A DNA stretch of 64,000 nt, from the NCBI RefSeq assembly GCF_004354985.1, contig NZ_SMSK01000001.1, forward strand, positions 124,001-188,000, read 5' to 3'. Below, piece by piece: positions 1 through 10,292 of the stretch (positions are counted from its first letter, which is position 1; the number at the start of each line of letters is the position of its first letter). The notes under the pieces were generated by a model, which searched no databases, was not told where the DNA came from, and was given only the letters and a program-made list of their open reading frames with translations. The DNA is from Segetibacter sp. 3557_3 (lineage in GTDB: Bacteria; Bacteroidota; Bacteroidia; Chitinophagales; Chitinophagaceae). The translations under genes and the position numbers were made by a program.

Positions 1-2
1 AC

Positions 3-320
3 TGGCTTGTGGCGTATGCATCAGGTACGATCAAACTTCCAACCAGTGAACGTATCCGGCAGGATATTACATTTATGGATAACTGGCGTAGAAGCCGTGT
101 ATCGGCCTCAGTATTCAGTGGTACATGTGTTGCGCCGTTCAACTTTAAGCACATTGATCAATTAATGAACGACATGGGGCTTCCTACACGCATTAGCCGG
201 TCGCCGCTCCAGTTTTTCAAACCCATAAACCCGGGCGACTACCGGAGGTTGTTGCAAATCAAAACTACACCTCCGAGGGTAAAGTCAGCCGTGCACGAAA
301 TGGAAGCGGAAGCATTTTGA
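3..320 (+). CDS. Flavin-containing monooxygenase-like protein, C-terminal fragment
   Basis: The reading frame is open from the window edge, so the true start lies outside; about 105 residues are visible and the frame stops at TGA 318-320. The visible part reads WLVAYASGTIKLPTSE, then MDNWRR, then DMGLPTR and a PGDYRRLL segment near the end. This pattern resembles the C-terminal region of NAD(P)/FAD-dependent flavin-containing monooxygenase-like proteins, which oxygenate soft nucleophiles or ketones using NADPH and FAD. The Rossmann motifs that would prove it lie upstream and cannot be seen. The assignment rests on tail similarity recalled from the family and is tentative. The next gene is 329 bp downstream, so an operon link is unlikely. 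Confidence 0.55.
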   Translation, partial: WLVAYASGTIKLPTSERIRQDITFMDNWRRSRVSASVFSGTCVAPFNFKHIDQLMNDMGLPTRISRSPLQFFKPINPGDYRRLLQIKTTPPRVKSAVHEMEAEAF

Positions 321-649
321 TGAACGAGGCTTTAATCCTAAGAATAGGTAAAGGAAGTGTTTCCGTTTTCACGATAAACCACCATGCTTGCAGGGCAAAG
401 CAATTCAAAACAAAACTTGAATTTCTTGATCACCAGGTAGGGTAGCACCAACTCTTTATTGCCTGTACGCTACTCATAAGCCGACGAGCGGTAACATGGT
501 TACGAAACTCCGCTAAATAAATACGCGGTAAGTTTAGTCCCGGGGCTTGAAAATCCATTGCTTGTTTTATCTTCAATCAACAACCATAAACAGCATGCTG
601 AAAATTGGTTGCCTGTTTTGTGAATTACGCCGAACCCAACTTTTTTCCT
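321..649. other. Intergenic region without recognised gene
   Basis: I see no coding signal, repeat or convincing promoter motif here. The upstream part of the AI-2E permease frame (605-649, TTG start) is more likely leader than protein. Confidence 0.5.
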
Positions 650-1774
650 ATGATTGAACTGAAGCACCAAAAGGTTTTTAAGGCCGCGGCAATACTTGCC
701 ATACTTGTATTGATTGTTGTTATTCTCGTTTACGCTAAATCATTCCTGGTACCGCTGACATTTGCAGCCATCCTGTCGATGTTGTTACTGCCTGTTACTA
801 AATGGCTGCAATCAAAGGGTGTTAACCACGCGGTGGCAATAATATCATCCATTCTTGTGCTCGTGAGCTTTTTTGGGTTGGTCATTTTTTTTGTGAGTTA
901 CCAGGTGGCCGACATTGCTGGTAATACTGCCAAAATAGAACAACAGTTTACCAGCAAATACCATCAACTGCAACAGTTTACCAGCGAAAAGCTCGGCATA
1001 TCACCCGATAAACAGCAGCAGATGTTAAAGGAGCAGCAATCATCCTCACAGGGGAAAACCTCCTCGATGATAACCGGGTTGCTGGCCGGACTTGGCGGGT
1101 TTCTGACAGATAGCCTGCTGGTGCTGGTGTACATCTTTTTATTTATTTATTTTCGGGGAAGACTTAAAGGTTTTATCATCCGCCTGGTGCCTAAGGAGCA
1201 GGAAGGCAATGCCGTGGAGATCGTTGATGGATCCCAGAAGGTATCGCAACAGTATTTGACCGGAATGTTTTTCATGATTGTGTGTTTGTGGGTGATGTAC
1301 TTTATCGGCTTCTCGATAGTGGGTGTAAAGAATGCAATCTTTTTTGCTATCCTTTGTGGGGTACTTGAAATCGTGCCCTTTGTTGGTAACCTATTTGGCA
1401 CAGCACTTACCTTGATCATGTCGCTTGCCCAGGGTGGGGGAGGCTCCAACCTCATTATCGGTATACTTATCACTTATGCGGTCGTGCAATTTCTGCAGAG
1501 TTATATTCTTGAACCTATGATCGTAGGAGCAGAGGTAAGTATTAATCCTTTGTTTACGATTGTGGGTTTAATCGCTGGTGAGACTCTGTGGGGCATTGCG
1601 GGCATGGTGCTGGCAATACCCTTATTGGGAATGGCAAAAATCGTTTTTGACCACGTGGAATCCCTTAAGCCTTATGGTTACCTGGTCGGCCAGGATAAAG
1701 AAGAGGAAGAATCCGGCATGAAGCAGAAACTCAAGGGTCTTACGGGCAAGCTTAAGACCCTCTTTAGGAAATAA
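650..1774 (+). CDS. AI-2E family transporter (PerM/YdiK-like permease)
   Basis: A 374-residue multi-pass inner-membrane protein. The frame can be opened at TTG 605, but ATG 650 (MIELKHQKVFKAAAILAIL) leads straight into the first membrane segment and gives a normal family length. Hydrophobic segments near the N-terminus, a central soluble stretch rich in Gln and Lys (about residues 90-145), and further C-terminal membrane segments including a LEIVPFVGNLFGTALT stretch match the AI-2E/PerM family (PF01594). Members include a quorum-signal exporter and Na+/H+ antiporters, so the substrate cannot be named. The tail is basic and hydrophilic. A perfect 8-bp inverted repeat (GGGTCTTA 1735-1742, TAAGACCC 1753-1760) lies in the last codons; no T-tract follows. 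A second member of the family is at 50189-51208. Confidence 0.85.
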   Translation: MIELKHQKVFKAAAILAILVLIVVILVYAKSFLVPLTFAAILSMLLLPVTKWLQSKGVNHAVAIISSILVLVSFFGLVIFFVSYQVADIAGNTAKIEQQFTSKYHQLQQFTSEKLGISPDKQQQMLKEQQSSSQGKTSSMITGLLAGLGGFLTDSLLVLVYIFLFIYFRGRLKGFIIRLVPKEQEGNAVEIVDGSQKVSQQYLTGMFFMIVCLWVMYFIGFSIVGVKNAIFFAILCGVLEIVPFVGNLFGTALTLIMSLAQGGGGSNLIIGILITYAVVQFLQSYILEPMIVGAEVSINPLFTIVGLIAGETLWGIAGMVLAIPLLGMAKIVFDHVESLKPYGYLVGQDKEEEESGMKQKLKGLTGKLKTLFRK

Positions 1775-2678
1775 ACCCCATCAGTAAATGCAAGCCGTTT
1801 CGCTTGGTTTACCTCGTGCGCGATAAACAGATTCTGCCCGGCTATACAGAAACAGACCTAACGATGTTGATCGCTTATCCCACTGTCCTCACAGCAGAGT
1901 TGGTGCATTATGCACGAAGTATTTTGACCGCTACATCGTTATTAAAATATCTGCACTAATCAATTCTTTTAGATTCCCAATTTCCGTCTTGTATTGTGGG
2001 TGGTTAGTACCGCAAAGCCCTTTCCCCTGGTACGCCTTATCACCTGGGCATTGACGATCCGGCCATTTTTCCAGGAACGCCACTAAAACAAAAAACAAAA
2101 TCGTTGGTTCCAATTTGCAAAATTTAATGTAAGATTACAAGCGCAAATAATCACCATAATTTTGTTCCCAGGCTTACCCGGTTTCTCCCGTGTTCCTATT
2201 GCCGGCAATTTGAACATGTCAGGATTAGCGGAAGGAAAATCAAGCGTGCGCGGAACAAACACCAAAGAAGGGACAGTAAACCCAACAAATCCAAATCCCA
2301 TAAGATTAGCTGAACTAATATTCATCAGGTTAGCCTGAAAGTATAACAGTGACTTTAATTTTTTAACGGGCAACGCAAGCTTTGTTTTGCCCGTATACTT
2401 CAACCTAAAAAATTATATGATCCCGGTGAAACACCTCCCGAAGAGCCGTTCTATGTTCATCAGCTGCCCAAGCCCGCAAATGCTCATTTGCTTCAATTCA
2501 TCTTAGCCGCACTTACATAATACAAGTTCAGGGCGGGTACCACTACCCAGCAAACAGTATCATCAGCTTGCGGCCTCCTTGTGCCTGCTATTCATGGTTT
2601 GCTGGCTTACTGCTGTGTAGTTCAACATCAGTTCTACCAAAATAGCTTGCCAAAAATCATCAAAACACAACTTAACGA
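1775..2678. other. Long intergenic region before the first PUL
   Basis: About 900 bp without a credible gene. Two minus-strand frames of 60 and 106 codons (1931-2113, 2083-2403) have no recognisable domain and unusual composition. There is an 8-bp inverted repeat (ACGGGCAA 2366-2373, TTGCCCGT 2387-2394) with no T-tract on either side. The SusC promoter should lie in the last few hundred bases, but I could not point to a clear Bacteroidota TTG/TAnnTTTG pair. Confidence 0.5.
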
Positions 2679-5672
2679 ATGAAAAAAATTTACTTCAGTA
2701 TCCAACATCACCTTCTTGCGTGTTTGGTACTTCTCTTTTTGGCGCAAGGTGTTTTTGCGCAAAATCGTACAATAACCGGTAAGGTAACCGACGCCAAAAC
2801 GGGTGAAGGAATATCCGGTGTAACAGTTACCGTAAGGGGTACAACAATCGGTTCTGCTACGTCGGGCGATGGCTCCTTTTCGATTAGTGTGCCGGCAAAC
2901 GCGAAAACCCTTATTTTTTCTTCAGTAGGTTATGGTACCCAGGAAATCGCGGCCGGCAGTGCTAACAACATTTCGGTTGCCCTTCAGTACGGTACGAAAT
3001 CCCTGGATGAAGTAGTGGTAGTCGGCTACGGCACCCAAAGAAGAGGAGAAGTTACCTCTGCAACAGCAACCGTAAAACCGGAAGACTTCAGATCAGGCGG
3101 CGCCCGCAACCCGCTCGATCTCATCCAGGGTAAGGTTGCGGGTTTAACGATCACCCGTACAAGCAATAACCCCAACTCAGGTGCAGCAATCATCCTCCGG
3201 GGTGCAACTTCCCTGCAGGGCAGTAATTCCCCGTTGATTGTAATAGATGGAATTCCCGGCGGAAATCTTGACCTGCTTCAACAAGACGATATTGCCTCTA
3301 TCGACGTACTTAAAGATGGTTCGGCTGCCGCTATCTATGGTACCCGGGCAAATGGCGGTGTTATCCTGGTTACAACCAAAAAGGGTAGAGAAGGTCCCGC
3401 ACGTTTCGACTACGCCACCTACTTCCGGAAAGAGTCTTTGTCGTCCAGACCGGAATTTCTTAACGCATCCGAATACCGTGCTAAAATCGCGGAAGGGGTG
3501 ATCGGAACCAACTTCGACCTCGGTTCTTCAGATGATATGTATGATGCGCTTCTAAACAAAGAAAACCTGAGTCAATACCACAACCTCGCACTCTCCGGAG
3601 GAAGCGGTAAAACGAACTACCGCGTGAGTATGTTTTACCAGGATTTGCAAGGGATCGCAAAACAAAGCGGCCGGGCCAACTATGGCGGGCGCTTAAGCAT
3701 CAGCCAAAAAGGATTTAACGACCGCCTCTCTGCCCAGGTAAATGTTGCCACCAATTTCAACAGGGCGAACCTGCTGGGTAATGGCATTAACTGGGAAACC
3801 GCGCTTACACGGAATCCTACTGCACCAATATACAAGCCTGACGGTACTTTTGCTGAAGACGCCACAACTGCTAACCCGCTTGCACGCCTGAGCCAGGAAA
3901 CTAGTTGGAGAACACAACAAACTACTTCGCTGGATGCAAAGATGACCCTTGATATTTATGAAGGATTGTCGGCATCGGTGTTCGGGTCGTTGCAAAGAAA
4001 CACCTACGTTGATGACCAGTACCGCCTGCTTGCCTCACGCTCCTCGGTACTCGACTTAGGTGGTGGCGGTTATGCTTACAAAGGTTCGTTTCTTGAAAAT
4101 AATTACGCCTTTGAACCCACCATTAATTACAATAAGAACATTGCCGATAAGCACGTCATTACTGCATTGGCAGGATACAGCTACCAGTATAATGTCGGCT
4201 CTTCATTTAATGCATCCAACGTTGGTTTTCTCAACGATATCTTCCAGGAAAACAATCTTAACGCAGGAACAGGCCTGAACGCAAACGCTACCTTCAGGGC
4301 AGGTATGGGAAGCTCCAAAGAAGACAATAAGTTGATTGCATTTTTTGGCCGGGCCAACTATGCATTCAACGGCAAATACCTCGCTACATTTATCATCCGT
4401 CGCGAAGGTTCATCAAGATTTGGCGCCAACAACAAGTGGGGTAACTTTCCCGCAGCCTCAGTAGGTTGGAATATTTCACGAGAAAACTTTATGAGCAGTG
4501 TGAGGTTTATTAATAACCTGAAGCTTCGCGCAGGATATGGCATCACCGGAAACCAGGGCTTCGCCAATTATTCCTCGCTTACTACGCTAAGTACGGGTAA
4601 TACTTACCTGTACCCTGATGGCGTTTGGCGTCAAACGTATGGGCCCGACAGGAATCCAAATCCAGACCTCAGGTGGGAAAAGAAAAAAGAGCTGAACCTT
4701 GGTGTTGATTTTGCTTTCCTTGGTAACAGGCTCACCGGAGCCATTGATGTTTATCGCAGGAACACGGTTGACCTCTTAGGCACTTTCGATACACAGCTGC
4801 CTGGGTTTGTAAGGGAGACTGTTTTGGCGAACGTTGGCACCATTCAAAACAACGGTGTTGAGCTTACGTTGAGTGCTATGGTATTAAAGAGAGGTAAGTT
4901 TAACTGGGATATGGACCTTGCTGCAAGTCATGCTACCAGCAAACTCACCAAGTTTAATGCAGTGGGCTTTCGTGGTAATCCGCAAACCTTTGGCGACATA
5001 CCTGGTGCAGGAGCACTTGGGCGCGCAGTACGCACAGCCGAAGGTGATGTAATAGGCAACTTCTATGGTAAAAAGTTTGCCGGTTTTGCACCAAACGGAA
5101 CCTGGTTGTTTTACAAGCGCGATGGAAAAACCACTGTGCCATTTAACCAGATCAATACGTCGAATGATCAATCGGTGACGGACCTGGCAGTTATCGGTAA
5201 TGGTATTCCCAAATACTATGCTTCATGGACCAACAGCTTCCGGTATGGAAATCTTGACCTCAGGTTGTTTTTACGCGGAAAGTTTGGTTTTAATATTCTT
5301 AACGTTAACGAGCTTGGTTATGGCACAAGGGCAGTATTGCCTGGTAATGTACTGCGAAGCACATTTACAAGAAATGCTGATTTAAGGGATACCTACCAAT
5401 ACTCCGATTATTATATTGAAAAAGGTGACTATGTAAAAGTTGATGAAATCACTTTAGGTTACAACTTTAACCTCAACAGTTCCTACATCCGGAACCTGAG
5501 GATTTATGCAACCGGCCAAAACCTGGCGACATTCACGAAATACACCGGTAACGATCCGGATTTTATCAACGATGTATTTTCAAACGACCAGGGACAAGCT
5601 CCGGGAATGGATAGCCGCGGACCATACCCAAGAACACGGTCTTATTTAATCGGTTTAAACGTAGGCTTCTAA
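2679..5672 (+). CDS. SusC/RagA family TonB-linked outer membrane protein
   Basis: A 997-residue outer-membrane porin that, with its SusD partner, would import oligosaccharides using TonB energy. A Sec signal peptide covers residues 1-27 (LLFLAQGVFAQ). A CarboxypepD_reg-like beta-sandwich follows (about 30-110, starting ITGKVTDAKTGEGISGV), then the SusC hallmark DEVVVVGYGTQRRGEV near residue 112. The plug domain comes next (LIVIDGIPGG, then SIDVLKDGSAAAIYGTRANG), and then a long beta-barrel ending in an aromatic strand (LIGLNVGF). There is no N-terminal STN secretin domain, so anti-sigma signalling through it is not suggested. The SusD gene starts 10 bp downstream, and GH92 and GH43 genes follow. 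The substrate is inferred only from those neighbours: mannose- and arabinose/xylose-containing glycan. Confidence 0.95.
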   Translation: MKKIYFSIQHHLLACLVLLFLAQGVFAQNRTITGKVTDAKTGEGISGVTVTVRGTTIGSATSGDGSFSISVPANAKTLIFSSVGYGTQEIAAGSANNISVALQYGTKSLDEVVVVGYGTQRRGEVTSATATVKPEDFRSGGARNPLDLIQGKVAGLTITRTSNNPNSGAAIILRGATSLQGSNSPLIVIDGIPGGNLDLLQQDDIASIDVLKDGSAAAIYGTRANGGVILVTTKKGREGPARFDYATYFRKESLSSRPEFLNASEYRAKIAEGVIGTNFDLGSSDDMYDALLNKENLSQYHNLALSGGSGKTNYRVSMFYQDLQGIAKQSGRANYGGRLSISQKGFNDRLSAQVNVATNFNRANLLGNGINWETALTRNPTAPIYKPDGTFAEDATTANPLARLSQETSWRTQQTTSLDAKMTLDIYEGLSASVFGSLQRNTYVDDQYRLLASRSSVLDLGGGGYAYKGSFLENNYAFEPTINYNKNIADKHVITALAGYSYQYNVGSSFNASNVGFLNDIFQENNLNAGTGLNANATFRAGMGSSKEDNKLIAFFGRANYAFNGKYLATFIIRREGSSRFGANNKWGNFPAASVGWNISRENFMSSVRFINNLKLRAGYGITGNQGFANYSSLTTLSTGNTYLYPDGVWRQTYGPDRNPNPDLRWEKKKELNLGVDFAFLGNRLTGAIDVYRRNTVDLLGTFDTQLPGFVRETVLANVGTIQNNGVELTLSAMVLKRGKFNWDMDLAASHATSKLTKFNAVGFRGNPQTFGDIPGAGALGRAVRTAEGDVIGNFYGKKFAGFAPNGTWLFYKRDGKTTVPFNQINTSNDQSVTDLAVIGNGIPKYYASWTNSFRYGNLDLRLFLRGKFGFNILNVNELGYGTRAVLPGNVLRSTFTRNADLRDTYQYSDYYIEKGDYVKVDEITLGYNFNLNSSYIRNLRIYATGQNLATFTKYTGNDPDFINDVFSNDQGQAPGMDSRGPYPRTRSYLIGLNVGF

Positions 5673-5682
5673 ATCAACCAAC

Positions 5683-7332
5683 ATGAAAAATTTGAAAACG
5701 ATAGCAAAATACGCAGCACTCATCCTGCCTTTAGTCAGCATAAATTCCTGTACAAAACTGGATGAGAAGGTGTACAGCAGGTATGTTGCCGAAAACTATT
5801 ACAACACCAAAAGCGAGGTGCTCTCCGCAGTATTGCGCCCGTATACACATGCCAATGCATGGACAACCCCGGGCCAAAATGGCTGGTGGCGGGTAAGTGA
5901 ATTGTCTGCAGATCAGCTTGCATGGCCGGTAAAGGGTATTGATGGCCAGGATGGGGGCAACTGGATCAGGGATCATTACCATCAATGGACCAACGACGAC
6001 GAAGCCGTTTGGGGCCCATGGCGCCTGATGTGGTGGGGGCTTGGCTTATGTAACCAGCCAATTGAAAACCTCGAGAAACGAAGCCTTGCTCAAATGGGGA
6101 TCACCCAGGAAGAAAAGGATGCCTACGTTGCAGAACTGAAATTGTTTCGTGACTTCACCTTGCTAAAGATCATGGACCTATGGGGTAATGTTCCTGTTGC
6201 AATAACCGTTGGTGAATTAAATATTCCAACTCAGTCGCGTGCCGACGTATTTAAATTTCTGGAGACGGACATCAAAGAAAATATAGAAAAAATACCGGTG
6301 CTTTCACCATCTATGGTCGGCCGGATGAACCGTGCCGGTGCATATGCTATGCTTGTTGAGTTGTACCTGAATGCTGCCAAGTGGACCGGAACACCACGCT
6401 GGGATGATTGTATTGCAGCCTGTAATAAAATCATCTCCGGCGAAGCCGGCGGACAAGCGGGCGCAGTTGCTCTTGACCCAAACATCATCGATACTTACAG
6501 TCCGAGAAACAGTACAAAGTCAAAAGAAATCCTGTTATCAATCACCTACGATCCGCCAAAAGGAAGTTCAGCTCCGCAGTGGCCCGGCGACTTTTACCAC
6601 TTCAATCAAAGGCAGATCAACGGCTCAACACGTAATGGTAACAATGGTGTAATTGTCATTCCCGGCGTGTACGATGGCTTTTATAAAAATACGGACCTGC
6701 GTAAGAAAGAATGGTTCCTGATCGGGCCGCAGTTCGTATATGGAACTACAACCGCTGTTACGGGTACAAATGGCCGTGAATATTTTGGAAGACCACTGGT
6801 TTTTGTAGACAACGTTCGCAGGAACTCTTCCTTACAACCTGGACAGGATCCAAACAGTCTTCCTTCAAACATGACCACGGGAGAAGAAAACAGTGGTGTA
6901 CGTTTTAATAAATACAAGCTCGGCTTAACAACAGATGCAACAAACTACCAGGCTGTCGATTGGTCGCTTTACCGTTTAACATGGGTGAACTTCGCAAAAG
7001 CTGAGGCCATCATGCGTAAAAACAATGGTAACGCAAACCAGGAAGCTGTTGATCTTGTAAATGCAAGTAAACGCAGGTCGTTTAGTGCTGCAGATTGGGC
7101 AACCGAAGCTTATACACCTGCAACATTAACGCTTGATGAATTACTGATGGAACGCGGTCGCGAGTTTATCTTCGAAGGCTTTCGCCGGCAAGACCTGATC
7201 CGCTTTGATAAGTTTGTAACTACAGAATGGTGGGATCATAAAGCAACAAACGATAAGAACAAGGAACTGTTGCCAATACCTAACAGGCAGATCACACTTA
7301 ACCCGGGGCTGAAACAAAATCCCGGCTATTAA
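5683..7332 (+). CDS. SusD/RagB family surface glycan-binding lipoprotein
   Basis: A 549-residue lipoprotein that would cap the SusC pore and bind the glycan at the cell surface. The signal peptide ends in a lipobox with lipidated Cys23 (SINSC). The C-terminal RagB/SusD signature is clear: MERGREFIFEGFRRQDLIRF, then PIPNRQITLNPGLKQNPGY at the very end. TPR-like helical segments precede it. It begins 10 bp after susC, the usual spacing for a translationally linked pair, and is followed by a strong hairpin terminator at 7349-7386. Transcription of the pair may therefore end or be attenuated before the GH92 gene. Confidence 0.95.
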   Translation: MKNLKTIAKYAALILPLVSINSCTKLDEKVYSRYVAENYYNTKSEVLSAVLRPYTHANAWTTPGQNGWWRVSELSADQLAWPVKGIDGQDGGNWIRDHYHQWTNDDEAVWGPWRLMWWGLGLCNQPIENLEKRSLAQMGITQEEKDAYVAELKLFRDFTLLKIMDLWGNVPVAITVGELNIPTQSRADVFKFLETDIKENIEKIPVLSPSMVGRMNRAGAYAMLVELYLNAAKWTGTPRWDDCIAACNKIISGEAGGQAGAVALDPNIIDTYSPRNSTKSKEILLSITYDPPKGSSAPQWPGDFYHFNQRQINGSTRNGNNGVIVIPGVYDGFYKNTDLRKKEWFLIGPQFVYGTTTAVTGTNGREYFGRPLVFVDNVRRNSSLQPGQDPNSLPSNMTTGEENSGVRFNKYKLGLTTDATNYQAVDWSLYRLTWVNFAKAEAIMRKNNGNANQEAVDLVNASKRRSFSAADWATEAYTPATLTLDELLMERGREFIFEGFRRQDLIRFDKFVTTEWWDHKATNDKNKELLPIPNRQITLNPGLKQNPGY

Positions 7333-7348
7333 CCCCAACAACATTTTA

Positions 7349-7386
7349 AAAACTGCTGGCTCTGGTGGCCAGCAGTTTTGTTTGTT
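7349..7386 (+). terminator. Rho-independent terminator after SusD
   Basis: A perfect 12-bp stem (AAAACTGCTGGC 7349-7360 with GCCAGCAGTTTT 7368-7379), a 7-nt loop and a T-rich run (TTTTGTTTGTT) directly after. It starts 16 bp past the SusD stop codon. Confidence 0.85.
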
Positions 7387-7775
7387 AAATGAAGATGTTT
7401 AACCGCTTCAGCAATACTAATTCGGCTACTGCAATAACTTTCTATGGACCCGGCATTTGAGCCCTTCCGATCTTCCTTGTACGACAATACAATATTCAGC
7501 TCAAAAAACCCCGGCAGCGGTAATCTGCCCGCATGGGAAGAACGGTTATATTAGCAGTACCGTAAGCAGATTTTTGTACAATTGCCGAAGGGCTGCGGGA
7601 TAGGAGCGGAAAACACGCTGAAGGATCTGTGGCAGGGCCTTGTGGCGGATTTGCAGCGGATAGCCCGGGTTGCAGCCTGGATATAGATGTGGTTGAAAGC
7701 CCCAAAGAAAATGCTTATCAGCCCGGGAGCGTAAATTGGAAACCGGACCGGGTATGTTTAAAATTTAGTACGACT

Positions 7776-10067
7776 ATGAAGAATCTATGGTTGGCATTGT
7801 TTGCCCTATTTACAATCAACAACAGTATTGGCCAGCTTGTAACGAAAGTTTCCGACCCGGTTGAATGGGTAAACCCTCTGATGGGTACAGACTCGAAACC
7901 AAGCCTGTCTAATGGCAACACTTATCCCTCGATATGTGTTCCGTGGGGAATGAACTTTTGGTCGCCACAAACCGGCCAAATGGGTAATGGGTGGATGTAC
8001 CAATACAGCGCCGATAAGATCCGGGGCTTTAAACAAACGCACCAGCCATCGCCATGGATGAATGATTACGGGCAATTTGCAATTATGCCGGTAACGCGTA
8101 AACTGAAGTTTAGGGAAGACGAGCGGGCAAGCTGGTTTTCGCATAAAGCGGAAATTTCGAAGCCCTATTATTATAGCTTATACCTTGCCGATGCTGATGT
8201 TACTACCGAAATTACACCAACCGAAAGAGCCGCCCAATTTCGGTTTACATTCCCCTCGACTGATAGTTCTTTTATTGTTGTAGATGCATTTGACAGGGGC
8301 TCCCACGTAAAAATTATATCTGCGGAAAAAAAGATCGTTGGCTATACTACCCGGTACAGCAGGGGCCCCCTGAAAAATTTTAAGAACTACTTTGTTATCT
8401 ATATCGATAAAGGCTTTGATGTATCGTATGCATGGCATGACAGTACACTGGTGAAAGATTCGCTTGAAACAACAGCCCGGCATGCCGGTGGAATAATAGG
8501 TTTTAAAACAAGAAAAGGGGAGCAGGTACACTTGCGTGTGGCATCGTCTTTTATCAGCCAGGAGCAAGCTGAGTTAAACCTGAAACGCGAACTTGGCAGT
8601 GATAACTTTGACGCAACTGCACGCAAAGCAAAAGCCACGTGGAACACGCAGTTGAGCAAAATCCTGGTTGAAGGTGGAACAACTGAGCAAACGAAAACAT
8701 TCTACTCCTGTTTGTACCGCGCACTACAGTTTCCACAGCGTTTGTACGAGTTTGACGCTGCAGGCAAGATGGTGCACTGGAGCCCTTATACTGGTGAAAC
8801 GTTGCCGGGATACATGTTTGCAGGCACGGGCTTTTGGGATACTTTTCGTGCGCTTTACCCTTTCCTGAATTTTGCTTATCCGGCAATCAATAAAGAAATG
8901 CAGGAGGGGCTGATCAATGATTACAAAGAAGGTGGATGGTTGCCCGAGTGGTCGAGCCCGGGTTATGCTAACATTATGGTTGGTAATAACTCAGCATCGG
9001 TTGTTGCGGATGCCTACATAAAGGGACTACGTGGTTACGACATCAATAAACTATACGATGCGCTGTTACACGGCGCAAACAACGAGGGGCCGATTACAGC
9101 CATTGGACGCGCCGGTGTTAAACACTACAACGAACTCGGTTATGTACCCAACGATGTAAAGGTTAACGAAAGTGCAGCGCGCACACTCGAATATGCTTAC
9201 GATGACTTTACCATTTACCAGCTTGCCAAAGCATTAAACCGTCCGAAGGAAGAAATAGACCTTTATGCTAAACGCTCACAGAATTACCGCAACCTGTTTG
9301 ATCCTGAAACAAAACTGATGCGTGGCAAAAAAGTGGATGGCAGTTTTCAAACCCCCTTCAATCCCTTAAAGTGGGGTGGAGATTTTACAGAAGGCAATAG
9401 CTGGCATTATAGCTGGAGCGTGTTCCACGACATTGAAGGGCTAAAAAAGTTGATGGGCGGAAACGCGCAGTTTGCAGGCATGCTTGACTCTGTATTTGCC
9501 ATGCCGCCGCTATTTGATGAAAGTGCCTATGGAGGGGTTATACATGAAATCAGGGAAATGCAAATTGCAGGTATGGGTCAGTATGCACACGGCAACCAAC
9601 CCATACAACACATGATCTATTTATACAACTACGCCGGTCAGCCCTGGAAAGCACAATTTTGGGCAAGAGAAACAATGGAGCGGCTTTATAAAGCGACACC
9701 AGATGGTTACTGCGGCGATGAAGATAATGGCCAGACATCCGCATGGTATGTTTTTTCTGCAATGGGATTTTATCCTGTTTGCCCTGGCACGGATCAATAC
9801 GTATTGGGAACCCCTCTATTTAAAAAGGTGACGGTTACATTGGCAAACGGAAAACAACTGGTGATTAATGCGCAGAACAATTCAGATAAAAACAAATACA
9901 TACAAAGCGTACAATTAAATGGAAAAGCATGGGATAAAAACTGGCTCTCGCATGCTGAATTGCAAAAGGGTGGGGTAATCAATTTTATGATGGAAAGCCA
10001 GCCAAACATGGCGAGGGGTACATCTGCCAACGCTTTCCCTTATTCATTTTCGAACGAGCAACGGTGA
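7776..10067 (+). CDS. GH92 family alpha-mannosidase (predicted alpha-1,2)
   Basis: A 763-residue secreted exo-alpha-mannosidase. The frame is open from 7629, but ATG 7776 begins a Sec signal peptide (MKNLWLALFALFTINNSIGQ) and the first 49 codons are not GH92-like. The GH92 core is clear: VNPLMGTDSKPSLSNGNTYP near the N-terminus, FTEGNSWHYSW with general acid E539, and GDEDNGQTSAWYVFSAMGFY with D648 and D650. Spacing 539-648-650 equals E533-D642-D644 of the characterised Bacteroides enzyme BT3990. H590-E591 falls where BT3990 has H584-E585, the pair linked to alpha-1,2 specificity, so I infer an alpha-1,2-mannosidase. These enzymes are calcium dependent. It follows the SusC/SusD pair and probably trims mannose from glycoprotein or yeast-type glycans. 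Confidence 0.92.
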   Translation: MKNLWLALFALFTINNSIGQLVTKVSDPVEWVNPLMGTDSKPSLSNGNTYPSICVPWGMNFWSPQTGQMGNGWMYQYSADKIRGFKQTHQPSPWMNDYGQFAIMPVTRKLKFREDERASWFSHKAEISKPYYYSLYLADADVTTEITPTERAAQFRFTFPSTDSSFIVVDAFDRGSHVKIISAEKKIVGYTTRYSRGPLKNFKNYFVIYIDKGFDVSYAWHDSTLVKDSLETTARHAGGIIGFKTRKGEQVHLRVASSFISQEQAELNLKRELGSDNFDATARKAKATWNTQLSKILVEGGTTEQTKTFYSCLYRALQFPQRLYEFDAAGKMVHWSPYTGETLPGYMFAGTGFWDTFRALYPFLNFAYPAINKEMQEGLINDYKEGGWLPEWSSPGYANIMVGNNSASVVADAYIKGLRGYDINKLYDALLHGANNEGPITAIGRAGVKHYNELGYVPNDVKVNESAARTLEYAYDDFTIYQLAKALNRPKEEIDLYAKRSQNYRNLFDPETKLMRGKKVDGSFQTPFNPLKWGGDFTEGNSWHYSWSVFHDIEGLKKLMGGNAQFAGMLDSVFAMPPLFDESAYGGVIHEIREMQIAGMGQYAHGNQPIQHMIYLYNYAGQPWKAQFWARETMERLYKATPDGYCGDEDNGQTSAWYVFSAMGFYPVCPGTDQYVLGTPLFKKVTVTLANGKQLVINAQNNSDKNKYIQSVQLNGKAWDKNWLSHAELQKGGVINFMMESQPNMARGTSANAFPYSFSNEQR

Positions 10068-10292
10068 TAGTGGATTAGTTAATTAGTTGAAAGGTTGAGC
10101 TGGTTGCTGCCTGGAATAAAATATTTGAGGAACTTGTCGTTACCGGTAGAGATTTTAATAAGAGGTGAGAATATCTTGAAGCAAGTAAGGTCTTAAATTT
10201 CGACCTGAATAATTTTTTTGGATGAGGTGCACGACAACCATATGTAGCTGTTGTTTTCTGTTCACTTCAATTAAATTTACCTGACATTAATT

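Noticed and set aside
1735-1760. Terminator for the first AI-2E gene
   Set aside because: The inverted repeat is inside the coding sequence and is not followed by a T-tract.
2083-2403. 106-codon minus-strand frame upstream of SusC
   Set aside because: No domain, signal or supporting context.
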